A DNA stretch of 64,000 nucleotides from contig JAILWO010000002.1 in the NCBI GenBank assembly GCA_025698895.1, positions 248,001 through 312,000 of the forward strand, given 5' to 3'. Each line of letters opens with the position of its first letter. Positions within the stretch are counted from its first letter, which is position 1. Both the position numbers and the translations under genes were made by a program. Below are positions 8,137 through 15,622 of the stretch, in pieces. The notes beneath the pieces were generated by a model, which saw only the letters and a program-made list of their open reading frames with translations, ran no database searches and had not been told where the DNA came from. Source of the DNA: Rhizobiaceae bacterium. Its GTDB lineage: Bacteria > Pseudomonadota > Alphaproteobacteria > Rhizobiales > Rhizobiaceae.

Positions 8137-8880
8137 ATGAAAACTGCAGGAAACACGATTCTCATCACGGGCGGAGGATCCGGCATCGGCCGCGAACTGG
8201 CAGTGCGCTTCCACGCGCTCGAAAACACGGTGATTGTCGCCGGCCGCCGTAAGGCGGCGCTCGAGCAAACGATCGCCGGACGCGAAGGTATGTTCGCGAT
8301 CACGCTCGACATGGAGGACCCCGAAGCGATCACCGCCTGCGCCAGGCAGCTCCTCGCCGATCATCCGTCGCTGAATGTGCTGATCAACAACGCCGGCATC
8401 TTATGCCGGGAGGACCTGACCAGCACCCGTGACTTGCACGATGCCGAAAAGACGATCGTGACCAATCTGCTGGGGCCGATCCGCCTCACGAATGCGTTGA
8501 CCGATCATCTCGCGCGCCAGCCAGATGCCGCGGTTGTCAATGTGACGTCGGCCTTGGCGTTCGTGCCGCTGAGCGGGGCGCCGACTTATTGCGCGAGCAA
8601 GGCAGCGCTCCATTCCTATACGCTCTCCTTGCGTGAGCAGCTCAAAGGCAAGGTCGAGGTGATCGAACTCGCGCCTCCGGGGGTTCGAACCGAGCTTGAG
8701 CCCGGCCAGTCGAGCCGCGAGGGGTTTATGGCCCTCGACGCGTTCATTGAAGAGACAATGGCGCTGTTCGGCGAGAAGCCGACTCCTGCGGAGACACTCG
8801 TGCGACAAGTGCGCTTCCTGCGCTGGGCGGAAAGAGATGGCCACTTCGACCGAGCCATCGGAATTCTCACCGCTCATTGA
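8137..8880 (+). CDS. Short-chain dehydrogenase/reductase (SDR), DltE-like
   Basis: 247 aa classical SDR. Cofactor-binding TGGGSGIG at residues 11-18, NNAG at 84-87, catalytic Ser 138 and the YCASK motif with Tyr 151 and Lys 155. GRR after the second strand suggests NADP(H). The substrate is unknown. It stands alone on the plus strand between two regions without genes (7896-8136 and 8881-9105), so it is probably monocistronic. Confidence 0.93.
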   Translation: MKTAGNTILITGGGSGIGRELAVRFHALENTVIVAGRRKAALEQTIAGREGMFAITLDMEDPEAITACARQLLADHPSLNVLINNAGILCREDLTSTRDLHDAEKTIVTNLLGPIRLTNALTDHLARQPDAAVVNVTSALAFVPLSGAPTYCASKAALHSYTLSLREQLKGKVEVIELAPPGVRTELEPGQSSREGFMALDAFIEETMALFGEKPTPAETLVRQVRFLRWAERDGHFDRAIGILTAH

Positions 8881-9105
8881 TCGGGGCGGCCCACGTCGCC
8901 GGGTTCCAGATCGCGCTACAATGGGCGATCCGCACCTCGTCAACGACCCGCCTGTTGCTGTACGCCTTCAATCGCGCGTTCATCGCAGGGCCGGCGCAAC
9001 ACCTGACGTAGCGCTTCATTGCCCGCTGCTGCACGACCCAACGTCTGGGTGGGCTCGATTAAGCAACATATCCTGACCGCCGCCGAAGAAGCGCAGACGC
9101 TCCGC

Positions 9106-9492
9106 TCACCGGCCGCCGTTCTTTGCGCGATATTCGCCGCGAGCCTCGCAGACTGCCTGATGGTTCTCGTTCGCCCAGGCGATGAGGTTCTTCATTGGCA
9201 CTAGGAAGGAGCGGCCGAGATCCGTCAGCTCGTAGTCCACGCGCGGCGGCACCTCCGGATAGAGCGTGCGCTTTACAAAACCGTCCTCCTCCAGACGCCT
9301 CAGCGTCTTGGAAAGCATCTGCTTGGAGATGTCGGGGATCGCCCGCTCGATCTCGCTGAAGCGCATGGTTCCGTGCTCGAGCACCTCCAGAATGAGCAAG
9401 GTCCATTGGTCTCCGATCCTGTCGAGGACATCTCTGATCGGACACGGCTGCTCGAACACGAAGGGGATGGAAACGGGGTTACCCTGGATCAT
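9106..9492 (-). CDS. HxlR-family transcriptional regulator
   Basis: 128 aa winged-helix regulator. The HxlR core is plain: CPIRDVLDRIGDQWTLLILE, then RFSEIERAIPDISKQMLSKTL and the wing YPEVPPRVDYELTDLG. The ATG at 9492 has GGAG 8 nt upstream; starts at 9507 and 9522 (GTG) are also open. It is divergent from an NAD(P)-binding reductase gene and probably binds the palindrome between them. Confidence 0.92.
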   Translation of the reverse strand: MIQGNPVSIPFVFEQPCPIRDVLDRIGDQWTLLILEVLEHGTMRFSEIERAIPDISKQMLSKTLRRLEEDGFVKRTLYPEVPPRVDYELTDLGRSFLVPMKNLIAWANENHQAVCEARGEYRAKNGGR

Positions 9493-9593
9493 TCTGCTGC
9501 GCTCCATGACGCTCACGGTCACACCCGGCTGACCTGATCACCGGCCGATGACGTCTTGCGACGGCGATCCCGATACCATAGGTGGCCCAGCAC

Positions 9594-9610
9594 GGTCTAG
9601 CTTCTAGACC
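9594..9610. promoter_or_regulatory. Palindromic operator candidate between HxlR and the NmrA-like gene
   Basis: GGTCTAG-CTT-CTAGACC, a perfect 7-bp inverted repeat with a 3-nt centre, 29 bp before the ATG at 9640 and about 100 bp before the HxlR start. Position and symmetry suit a dimeric winged-helix regulator such as the adjacent HxlR protein. Binding is inferred. Confidence 0.5.
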
Positions 9611-9639
9611 TGATCGCAATCTCAAACCGAGGATGGAAT

Positions 9640-10251
9640 ATGGCACATATCGCGCTTATCGGGGCATCCGGCAATGTCGGCTCGCGCCTTCTCAAGGAAC
9701 TGTCCGATCGGGGACATCAGGTCACGGCCATTGCGCGCAATCCCGGAAAAATCGCCGCGCTGCCGGGCGTGACGGCGGTTGCCGGAGATGCGCAGGATGC
9801 AGACGCCCTCGCCGAACTGGTCGAGGGGCACGATGCCGCCATCAGTGCAACCCGGTTCACAGGCACGGACTTTTCGGTCATCGTCGAGGCGCTGCGCAAG
9901 GCTGGTGTCAGGCGTTATCTGGTGGTCGGCGGTGCTGCCAGCCTCGAGGTTGCCCCCGGCAAGCGCCTGCTCGATCAGCCCGACTTCCCGGCTGCCTACA
10001 AGCAGGAGGCCACCAACGGCGCCGAGGTGCTGGAGTACCTGCGCGGGCTTGACGACCTCGACTGGACCTTTCTGTCGCCCTCGGCCCTGTTCGTGCCCGG
10101 CGAGCGCACGGGCAGGTTCCGCCTCGGCAAGGACGCGCTCCTGACCACCGACAATGGCAGCAGCATCTCCTTCGAGGACTACGCCATCGCCATGGTGGAC
10201 GAGATCGAGAACCCGCGGCATCCGCGCCAGCGCTTCACCGTCGGATACTGA
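9640..10251 (+). CDS. NAD(P)-binding reductase, atypical SDR (NmrA/BLVRB-like)
   Basis: 203 aa. Rossmann motif IGASGNVGSRLL at residues 6-17, ARNPGKIAALPGV for NADP binding, and the atypical-SDR sequence YLVVGGAASL; FLSPSALFVPGERTG near the C-terminus is common in YwnB/BLVRB-like proteins. Likely a small-molecule or flavin/quinone reductase. It heads a plus-strand run (reductase, DsbA-like, MoaF-like, MBL-like) opposite the HxlR regulator. Confidence 0.9.
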   Translation: MAHIALIGASGNVGSRLLKELSDRGHQVTAIARNPGKIAALPGVTAVAGDAQDADALAELVEGHDAAISATRFTGTDFSVIVEALRKAGVRRYLVVGGAASLEVAPGKRLLDQPDFPAAYKQEATNGAEVLEYLRGLDDLDWTFLSPSALFVPGERTGRFRLGKDALLTTDNGSSISFEDYAIAMVDEIENPRHPRQRFTVGY

Positions 10252-10319
10252 ACCGCGGCGGCAACCGCTGCTCCAATCCAGGGGCTTGTTGCCAATGCGG
10301 AGCCCCGCCGCCTCGCAAC

Positions 10320-10979
10320 ATGAAAGTGAACGTCGTGACCGAGACAATTCATCTGACCTATCTCTTCGATCCGCTCTGCGGCTGGTGCTACGGTGCCTCG
10401 CTGGCACTGGAAAAGCTCCTTCTGCAGGACGGTTTCGCTGTCACGATCATCCCGACCGGGCTGTTCGCCGGCGCCGGCGCGTTCCCGATGAACGCGGGAT
10501 TCGCTGCGCATGCATGGGAGGCCGACCAGCGCATCGCGAAGCTCACCGGCCAGGTCTTCAGCGAAACCTATCGCAGGGACGTTCTGGAACGCGGAACTGG
10601 CCGGGTGGATTCCGGCCCCGCCACCTTGGCGTTGACCGCCGTGCGCGTGATGGCGCCCGAACGCGAATTCGATGCCCTGAAGGCCATTCAGCGCGCCCGA
10701 TATGTCGAGGGGCGCGACAACGGCGATCCGGCCGTCATCGCCGACATCCTCTCCGCCCTGGCGCTCGATGACGCGGCGGCACGCTTTGCATCGCCCGATG
10801 AAGAACTGCTCTCGGCCAACCGCGCCCGCATCGATGCCGGCCAGGCCGAGATGCGCCGCCTCAGTGCCCGCGGGGTCCCGACCCTCATCGCCGGGCAAGG
10901 GCAGGACGCCCGCCTCGTCAGTTCGAGCGCGCTCTATGGCAGCGCCGACGATCTGATCGCGGGTCTGCGCGCCGCGTGA
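10320..10979 (+). CDS. DsbA-family (FrnE-like) thioredoxin-fold protein
   Basis: 219 aa. DPLCGWCYG places a CxxC (Cys 20, Cys 23) at the start of a thioredoxin fold with helical insertion. The cis-Pro region is RGVPTLIAG near residue 185. There is no signal peptide, so it is probably a cytoplasmic disulfide or thiol oxidoreductase of the FrnE type. The stop overlaps a possible GTG start of the next frame, suggesting coupling in an operon. Confidence 0.88.
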   Translation: MKVNVVTETIHLTYLFDPLCGWCYGASLALEKLLLQDGFAVTIIPTGLFAGAGAFPMNAGFAAHAWEADQRIAKLTGQVFSETYRRDVLERGTGRVDSGPATLALTAVRVMAPEREFDALKAIQRARYVEGRDNGDPAVIADILSALALDDAAARFASPDEELLSANRARIDAGQAEMRRLSARGVPTLIAGQGQDARLVSSSALYGSADDLIAGLRAA

Positions 10980-11008
10980 GTCAAACAGCACCAAACGAGG
11001 AAAGCTCC

Positions 11009-11329
11009 ATGACCGACACCGCATTTCCCGCAACCGGCCATATCTACAAGGCGGATTACGGCGACCCCGTCTTTCGGGTCGCTTTCGACGCGGATGGCAA
11101 GACGCTGCGCTGGGCGCCCTTCGCCGAGGACTTCGAGGCCGCCGCCACCAGCGAGACCTATCAGGCGACCTACATCCGCCCAGGCGTTTTCATGGTGACC
11201 TGGCAGGAGGCGGACGGCGTCACCGTCACCCATGTCGAGGATTTCGACAACGATACCGTCCACGCCGCCATCGCGCTTCCGGACCGCAAGTTCCTTACCC
11301 TCACCGGAAGCTGGACGCGTCTGGGCTGA
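11009..11329 (+). CDS. Small MoaF-like domain protein
   Basis: 106 aa from the ATG at 11009, which has GAGG/AGGAAAG about 7 nt upstream; a GTG at 10976 is open but unlikely. The sequence is beta-rich (GHIYKADYGDPVFRVAFDADGKTLRW, broken here for length) with YIRPGVFMVTWQEADGVTVT and HVEDFDNDTVHA, which resembles MoaF-related lipocalin-like domains. Function unknown. It sits between the DsbA-like and MBL-like genes. Confidence 0.78.
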   Translation: MTDTAFPATGHIYKADYGDPVFRVAFDADGKTLRWAPFAEDFEAAATSETYQATYIRPGVFMVTWQEADGVTVTHVEDFDNDTVHAAIALPDRKFLTLTGSWTRLG

Positions 11330-11373
11330 TCCCTGTTCCCGGGCGACCAACCTGCAATCCAAGGAGAATCCTG

Positions 11374-12267
11374 ATGTTTACCCGCAGAACCCTTCTGAAG
11401 ACCTCGCTCGCCGCGGGTGCCGCAGCCACCGTCCTGCCGCTGCCCGCCATGGCGCAATCCAGCCTGACCTGGGAGTATTTCCCGGCCGATGACACCGGCT
11501 TCCTGCGTGCGCCGGTGCTGGTCAAGGGCAGCACCGAGGCGGTGCTGATCGACGGCGGCTTTACCCTGTCGGATGGCCAGGCCGTGGCCGATGCGATCGA
11601 GGCCACTGGTCTGACGCTGACCACGATATATGTCAGCGTCAACGATCCTGACTACTACTTCAGCCTTGCCCCGATAACGGCGGCGTTCCCCGAGGCCCGC
11701 GTCATCGCCGCCCCCGACACGGTCGAGCTGCTCAAGGAAAAGCTCCCTGGCAAGATCGAAACCTGGGGACCGCAGTTGGGTGATAACGGGCCGCAATCGG
11801 TCGATGAGGCGGTGATTCCGGAAGCCTCCGACGTCAACACGCTGGAGGTTGATGGCGAGGTGATCGAGATCGTCACCATCGAAGACATGCGCGATCGCCG
11901 CTACCACTGGGTTCCCTCGCTCGAAGCCGTGTTTGGCGGCGTTCTGGTTTATGGCGGTCTGCATCCCTGGATCGCCGACGTCCCCAACCCGGAAGATCGT
12001 GCGGCATGGATCCGCGCTCTGGACGGCATCGCCGCGCGCGATCCGAAGATCGTCGTGCCCGGCCACATGAAGCAGGATTGGCCGACCGATCTCTCGGGCG
12101 TCAGCTTCACGCGCGACTATCTCGTCGCCTATGAAGAAGAGTTCGCCAAGGCCAAGGACAGTGCCGAACTCATCGTAGCGATGAAGAAGCGCTATTCGGA
12201 TGCCGGTCTGGATGTTGCGCTCGAGATCGGCGCCAAGGTTGCCAAAGGCGAGATGAAGTGGGGCTGA
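11374..12267 (+). CDS. Tat-exported metallo-beta-lactamase-fold protein with a degenerate metal site
   Basis: 297 aa. N-terminus MFTRRTLLKTSLAAGAAATV is a twin-arginine signal, cleavage probably after AMA. The fold resembles MBL hydrolases (VLIDGGFT near 57-64, YHWVPSLEAVFGG, VYGGLHPWIAD, IVVPGHM). Where HxHxDH is expected, residues 88-94 read SVNDPDY, so the three metal-binding histidines are replaced by Val, Asp and Tyr and only the Asp is kept. The later VPGH histidine remains. A classical two-zinc hydrolase activity is therefore doubtful. Last gene before a terminator. Confidence 0.85.
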   Translation: MFTRRTLLKTSLAAGAAATVLPLPAMAQSSLTWEYFPADDTGFLRAPVLVKGSTEAVLIDGGFTLSDGQAVADAIEATGLTLTTIYVSVNDPDYYFSLAPITAAFPEARVIAAPDTVELLKEKLPGKIETWGPQLGDNGPQSVDEAVIPEASDVNTLEVDGEVIEIVTIEDMRDRRYHWVPSLEAVFGGVLVYGGLHPWIADVPNPEDRAAWIRALDGIAARDPKIVVPGHMKQDWPTDLSGVSFTRDYLVAYEEEFAKAKDSAELIVAMKKRYSDAGLDVALEIGAKVAKGEMKWG

Positions 12268-12282
12268 GCCCAAAGGATCAAT

Positions 12283-12312
12283 GGACCGGCCGGTTCTCAA
12301 GCCGGCCGGTCC
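12283..12312 (+). terminator. Hairpin terminator after the MBL-like gene
   Basis: GGACCGGCCGG / CCGGCCGGTCC, an 11-bp perfect stem with an 8-nt loop, 15 bp after the stop codon, followed only by a weak T-containing stretch. Very stable and placed at the end of the 9640-12267 operon. Confidence 0.75.
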
Positions 12313-12630
12313 TGTCTCACACACGGAGCCTCCTGCGAGGCGAGTGACATCGGCCTCCACGCATCGCACCCCGCCAAGGGCGTAAGCGAACAACTCACCG
12401 GGACCCAACACGAGCGCCACGAATGCCATTTGCGAATAGTCTCGGCGGAACTCGGCTCCGCCGCATTGTTCCGGGGCAGATGGCGCTCCGATCTCGCTGA
12501 TCGTCGGCAATGGAATGTTGCGCGGATTGCCCTGAAATGTCCCCGGCTTTGCGCAGCCAGCCTCACAAGCCACGGAAAACGCGGCGCTATTTGGAGACGG
12601 CACGGAGACTGCGGAAGAGCAAAGGCTGTG
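12313..12630. other. Region without a supported gene
   Basis: 318 bp between the terminator and the tRNA gene. Open frames exist on the minus strand, but none has a recognisable domain, a ribosome-binding site or sensible composition. It may hold the downstream processing region of the tRNA transcript or gene debris. Confidence 0.5.
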
Positions 12631-12706
12631 TGGTGCCGCATGCCGGATTCGAACCAGCGACCCCATCATTACGAATGACGTGCTCTACCAACTGAGCTAA
12701 TGCGGC
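12631..12706 (-). tRNA. tRNA-Thr (anticodon CGU)
   Basis: 76 nt including an encoded 3' CCA. The acceptor stem GCCGCAT/ATGCGGC is fully paired, the D-arm carries GCTC-AGTTGGTA-GAGC, the anticodon stem CGTCA/TGATG has one G-U pair and loop TTCGTAA gives anticodon CGT, and the T-arm is GCTGG-TTCGAAT-CCGGC. It reads ACG threonine codons. No integrase or truncated copy is next to it. Confidence 0.96.
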
Positions 12707-12826
12707 CCGTCCGGGCGCGGGGCGACCGGCGAAGTGGGCGCGTGATAGCCGCATCGCCGCCGGAATTCAAGCGGACTTTGCGCATCGGGTACTTGCGGGT
12801 CCCGATGCCGTGGCAGATGGTGGCGC

Positions 12827-13231
12827 ATGGCCAGACGCAACGCATCGCTCGGCTTTTTCGGCATGTTCGGTCGCTCGGAGGATCTGCGCGCGCTCGACCG
12901 GGCGCTGCGCGACGCCGACCTGCATCCGGCGCTGGTGCCGGAAGGCGTCAAGCTCACCGTCGTCAACCTGATGAAGGACGCCTATGCCAGCGACGAGCCG
13001 CCGCCCGAGGCCTACCGCAGGGCGGCCGACCTGTTGGCCTATTGCGTGGGTGGCGCCGAGGCGTTTGAAGGCGCGGTCGGAACCGGGCGGCTGCGCGATG
13101 TCGAGCGGCGGATCGAGGCCGCGATCGACCATGACGGCGGCTATGACGCCGAACTCGTGCTTTTGGCGCTGCATTCGCGCCTGATCAGTCCCGAGGTGGT
13201 CGAGCGTTTCGATCTTCGCGCCGAGGGCTAA
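12827..13231 (+). CDS. Conserved-looking hypothetical protein
   Basis: 134 aa, soluble, mainly helical: MARRNASLGFFGMFGRSEDL, then VPEGVKLTVVNLMKDAY, ADLLAYCVGGAEAFEG and a C-terminal helix. No catalytic motif or known family recognised, but codon use matches the neighbours and the frame is strongly coding. It converges on the nitronate monooxygenase gene with 5 bp between stops. Confidence 0.78.
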   Translation: MARRNASLGFFGMFGRSEDLRALDRALRDADLHPALVPEGVKLTVVNLMKDAYASDEPPPEAYRRAADLLAYCVGGAEAFEGAVGTGRLRDVERRIEAAIDHDGGYDAELVLLALHSRLISPEVVERFDLRAEG

Positions 13232-13236
13232 GGGCG

Positions 13237-14190
13237 TCAGGCCGCGAGCCTGGACCTGGCATCTTCATATTCGCGTGCCAGCCGTTCGATGAGTTCGGCG
13301 GCGGGGAGGATTTCGCTGACGGCGCCGATGCCCTGGCCGCATCCCCAGATGTCCTTCCAGGCCTTGGTCTTGTCGCCGCCGAAATTCATCTTGGAGGGGT
13401 CCGACACCGGCAGGTCGTCGGGATCGAGCCCGGCATTTCTGACCGAGCCCTTCAGATAGTTGCCGTGCACGCCGGTGAAGAGATTGGAATAGACGATGTC
13501 GGCGGCGTTGGATTCCACGATCATGCGCTTGTAGCCGTCGACCGCGCGGGCTTCCTCGGTGGCGATGAAGGCCGAGCCGACATAGGCCATGTCGGCCCCC
13601 ATCGCCTGCGCGGCCAGAACCGCGCCGCCATTGGCGATCGCGCCCGAGAGCAGGAGCGGTCCGTCGAACCACTTCCTGATTTCCTGGATCAGCGCGAAGG
13701 GCGACAGGGTGCCCGCATGGCCGCCGGCGCCCGCCGCGACCGCGATCAGGCCGTCCGCGCCCTTCTCGATCGCCTTGCGGGCGTGGCGGTCGTGGATGAT
13801 GTCGTGCAGCACGATGCCGCCATAGGAATGGACGGCCTGGTTCACCTCCTCGACGGCTCCGAGCGAGGTGATCACGATCGGCACCTTGTATTTCACGCAC
13901 ATTTCAAGGTCGTGCTGGAGCCGCTTGTTGGTCTTGTGAACGATCTGGTTGACCGCGAAGGGCGCGGCCGGCCGTTCGGGATTGGCCGCGTCATGCGCGG
14001 CAAGCCTTTCCGTGATTTCGGCCAGCCATTCGTCAAGCTGCGATTCAGGGCGCGCATTGAGCGCGGGAAAAGACCCGACGATGCCTGCCATGCACTGCGC
14101 GAGCACCAGCGGCGGATGCGAAATGATGAAAAGCGGCGATCCGACGACGGGCAGGCGCAGCCTGTCTTTCAGCAGGTCGGGCAGGGCCAT
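13237..14190 (-). CDS. Nitronate monooxygenase (2-nitropropane dioxygenase family)
   Basis: 317 aa FMN-dependent TIM-barrel enzyme oxidising alkyl nitronates. Seen: LRLPVVGSPLFIISHP at the N-terminus, IVITSLGAVEEV, and the FMN phosphate-binding/catalytic His segment AGAGGHAGTLSPF around residue 155, then GAIANGGAVLAAQAMGADMAYVGS (in two parts), typical of the family. A palindrome 22 bp upstream nearly matches the site in front of the acyl-CoA dehydrogenase gene at 30301, so it may be co-regulated with fatty-acid degradation. Its natural substrate could then be an acyl or nitroacyl compound. Confidence 0.93.
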   Translation of the reverse strand: MALPDLLKDRLRLPVVGSPLFIISHPPLVLAQCMAGIVGSFPALNARPESQLDEWLAEITERLAAHDAANPERPAAPFAVNQIVHKTNKRLQHDLEMCVKYKVPIVITSLGAVEEVNQAVHSYGGIVLHDIIHDRHARKAIEKGADGLIAVAAGAGGHAGTLSPFALIQEIRKWFDGPLLLSGAIANGGAVLAAQAMGADMAYVGSAFIATEEARAVDGYKRMIVESNAADIVYSNLFTGVHGNYLKGSVRNAGLDPDDLPVSDPSKMNFGGDKTKAWKDIWGCGQGIGAVSEILPAAELIERLAREYEDARSRLAA

Positions 14191-14211
14191 GTACAGTTGC
14201 TCCCGGGAAAA

Positions 14212-14233
14212 TTGACGTTTGCGTAAACGTCGC
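14212..14233 (-). promoter_or_regulatory. MerR/LiuR-type operator upstream of nitronate monooxygenase
   Basis: Imperfect 22-bp palindrome, plus strand TTGACGTTTG-CGTAAACGTCGC, 22 bp before the start of the minus-strand gene. Read on the minus strand, the core GACGTTTACGCAAACGTCAA is identical to the site at 30192-30213. The TTTACGYAAA core is also present before the merR gene. The shared sequence is seen directly; the regulator is inferred. Confidence 0.65.
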
Positions 14234-14347
14234 TTCTTCTAGCAGAAGCGCGAGTCGGGGCAACTCTCCGTTGGAACGATGCGTTGCGACACGGCGTATG
14301 ACCGTCTAACCATAGAGTGGGGCGGACTGGCGATCTGGGGACCGGCA

Positions 14348-15622
14348 TTGGATTCGGTTGAGAAGGCGATCAGGGGCGCGTTCGAAAAGGGTGATCCGAC
14401 GGATCGCGCCTTTCGCGAGCGGGTCTACAGGCAGGTGCTGGCCGCGCTCGACCGGGCGCTGGCGGCCAACCCGTCGATACCGGCCGAAACGGCCACCCGC
14501 CGGCGGGAAGGGCTGAAGTCCACGATCGTTAGCATCGAGCGCGAGTTCCTGCCGGCGCGGCCGGCTTCGCCCATCATCGCCGCCGCGGAAGAGGATGTGC
14601 CCGGCGAACCGCCGGCTCCGATGCCGGCCGCGCCGGCGGTCGAGGGGGAAGGCCGCTCCGAGCCGCCCGTGCACGACGCCCCGACTCCGGGACACGAGGC
14701 GACAAGGAGGACGGCGCCGCAGCCGGTCCCTCCGGTGTCTGCTCCGCCTCGCGAGGAGCCAAGGGCCGACATGCCCCCGATCGGACCGGCCAGTCGCGGA
14801 GACGACAGGTTTCGGGCAGTTCGCGACGATCCTGGTTTCCTGGGCGGTGCCTTCCCCGACGGACCCGAGCCGGAACGTGCTCCGGCCCCTGACGCCGATG
14901 CGTCCGGTTCGTTGGACACCGCTGACATCCGTGAACGTGCCCGCGACCGGCCGCCGCCGCGCCGCCGCCGAGGTTTCGCCGTCGCCTTCATCGCCGCGAC
15001 GGTGCTGGCCGCGCTCGGCATCGGAATATGGTGGGCGGGATCGACCGGGCTGTTGCGGACCGCGGCCGAGCGCGACACCAGCGTGCCCAACCCGCCGCGC
15101 GAGCTGGGCTCGGAGGACTTTGCCCCGGACCAGGCCGGGGACGGGGAAAGCCGACAGCCTTCACCCTTGGGCGGGGACACGGAGAACCGCGACTGGACGA
15201 CGCTGTTCTCGCCCGACGATCCGACCGAGATTGCTGCGCCGTCCGACGCGCTTGCCGAAGTAGCGGAGGATGACGGCGAAGCGTTCCTGCGCCTGCGCAC
15301 CGGCGAGTCGGGCGACGCGGTGACCTTCGACATCGGGCGCGGCGTGCTCGAACGGCTGGCCGGTCGCACGGCGGTGTTTTCGATCAGCGCGCGCGCCGAA
15401 GGCGACGGCACCACCCAGATGGCGGTGAGTTGCTCGCTGGGCCGGCTCGGCGAATGCGGGCGCAAGCGCTATGTTGTCACGCAGGAGCGCGCCGACTATC
15501 TGTTCGAGCTGGAGTTGCCCCAGGGCCAGCCCGATACGGGCGGCACCATCTCCATCGTCTCGGACGTGGAGGGCGACGGCCGCACGGTCGAGATTTTCGA
15601 TATACGCGTCGCGGTTCAGTAG
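14348..15622 (+). CDS. Single-pass membrane protein of unknown function
   Basis: 424 aa from a TTG at 14348 (LDSVEKAIRGAFEKGDP); an ATG at 14279 gives 447 aa but adds sequence of intergenic character. A helical N-terminal domain (about 1-70) is followed by a long Pro/Ala/Glu-rich linker, a basic stretch PPPRRRRG, one transmembrane helix (FAVAFIAATVLAALGIGIWW) and a C-terminal beta-rich domain of about 150 residues (FLRLRTGESGDAVTFDIG, YVVTQERADYLFELELP). The C-terminal part would be periplasmic and may be a jelly-roll-like binding module. No family named with confidence. Confidence 0.75.
   Translation: MDSVEKAIRGAFEKGDPTDRAFRERVYRQVLAALDRALAANPSIPAETATRRREGLKSTIVSIEREFLPARPASPIIAAAEEDVPGEPPAPMPAAPAVEGEGRSEPPVHDAPTPGHEATRRTAPQPVPPVSAPPREEPRADMPPIGPASRGDDRFRAVRDDPGFLGGAFPDGPEPERAPAPDADASGSLDTADIRERARDRPPPRRRRGFAVAFIAATVLAALGIGIWWAGSTGLLRTAAERDTSVPNPPRELGSEDFAPDQAGDGESRQPSPLGGDTENRDWTTLFSPDDPTEIAAPSDALAEVAEDDGEAFLRLRTGESGDAVTFDIGRGVLERLAGRTAVFSISARAEGDGTTQMAVSCSLGRLGECGRKRYVVTQERADYLFELELPQGQPDTGGTISIVSDVEGDGRTVEIFDIRVAVQ

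Noticed and set aside
12631-12706. tRNA-Thr as an integration site for an island
   Set aside because: No integrase, phage gene or truncated tRNA copy is near it; flanking genes look like ordinary chromosome.
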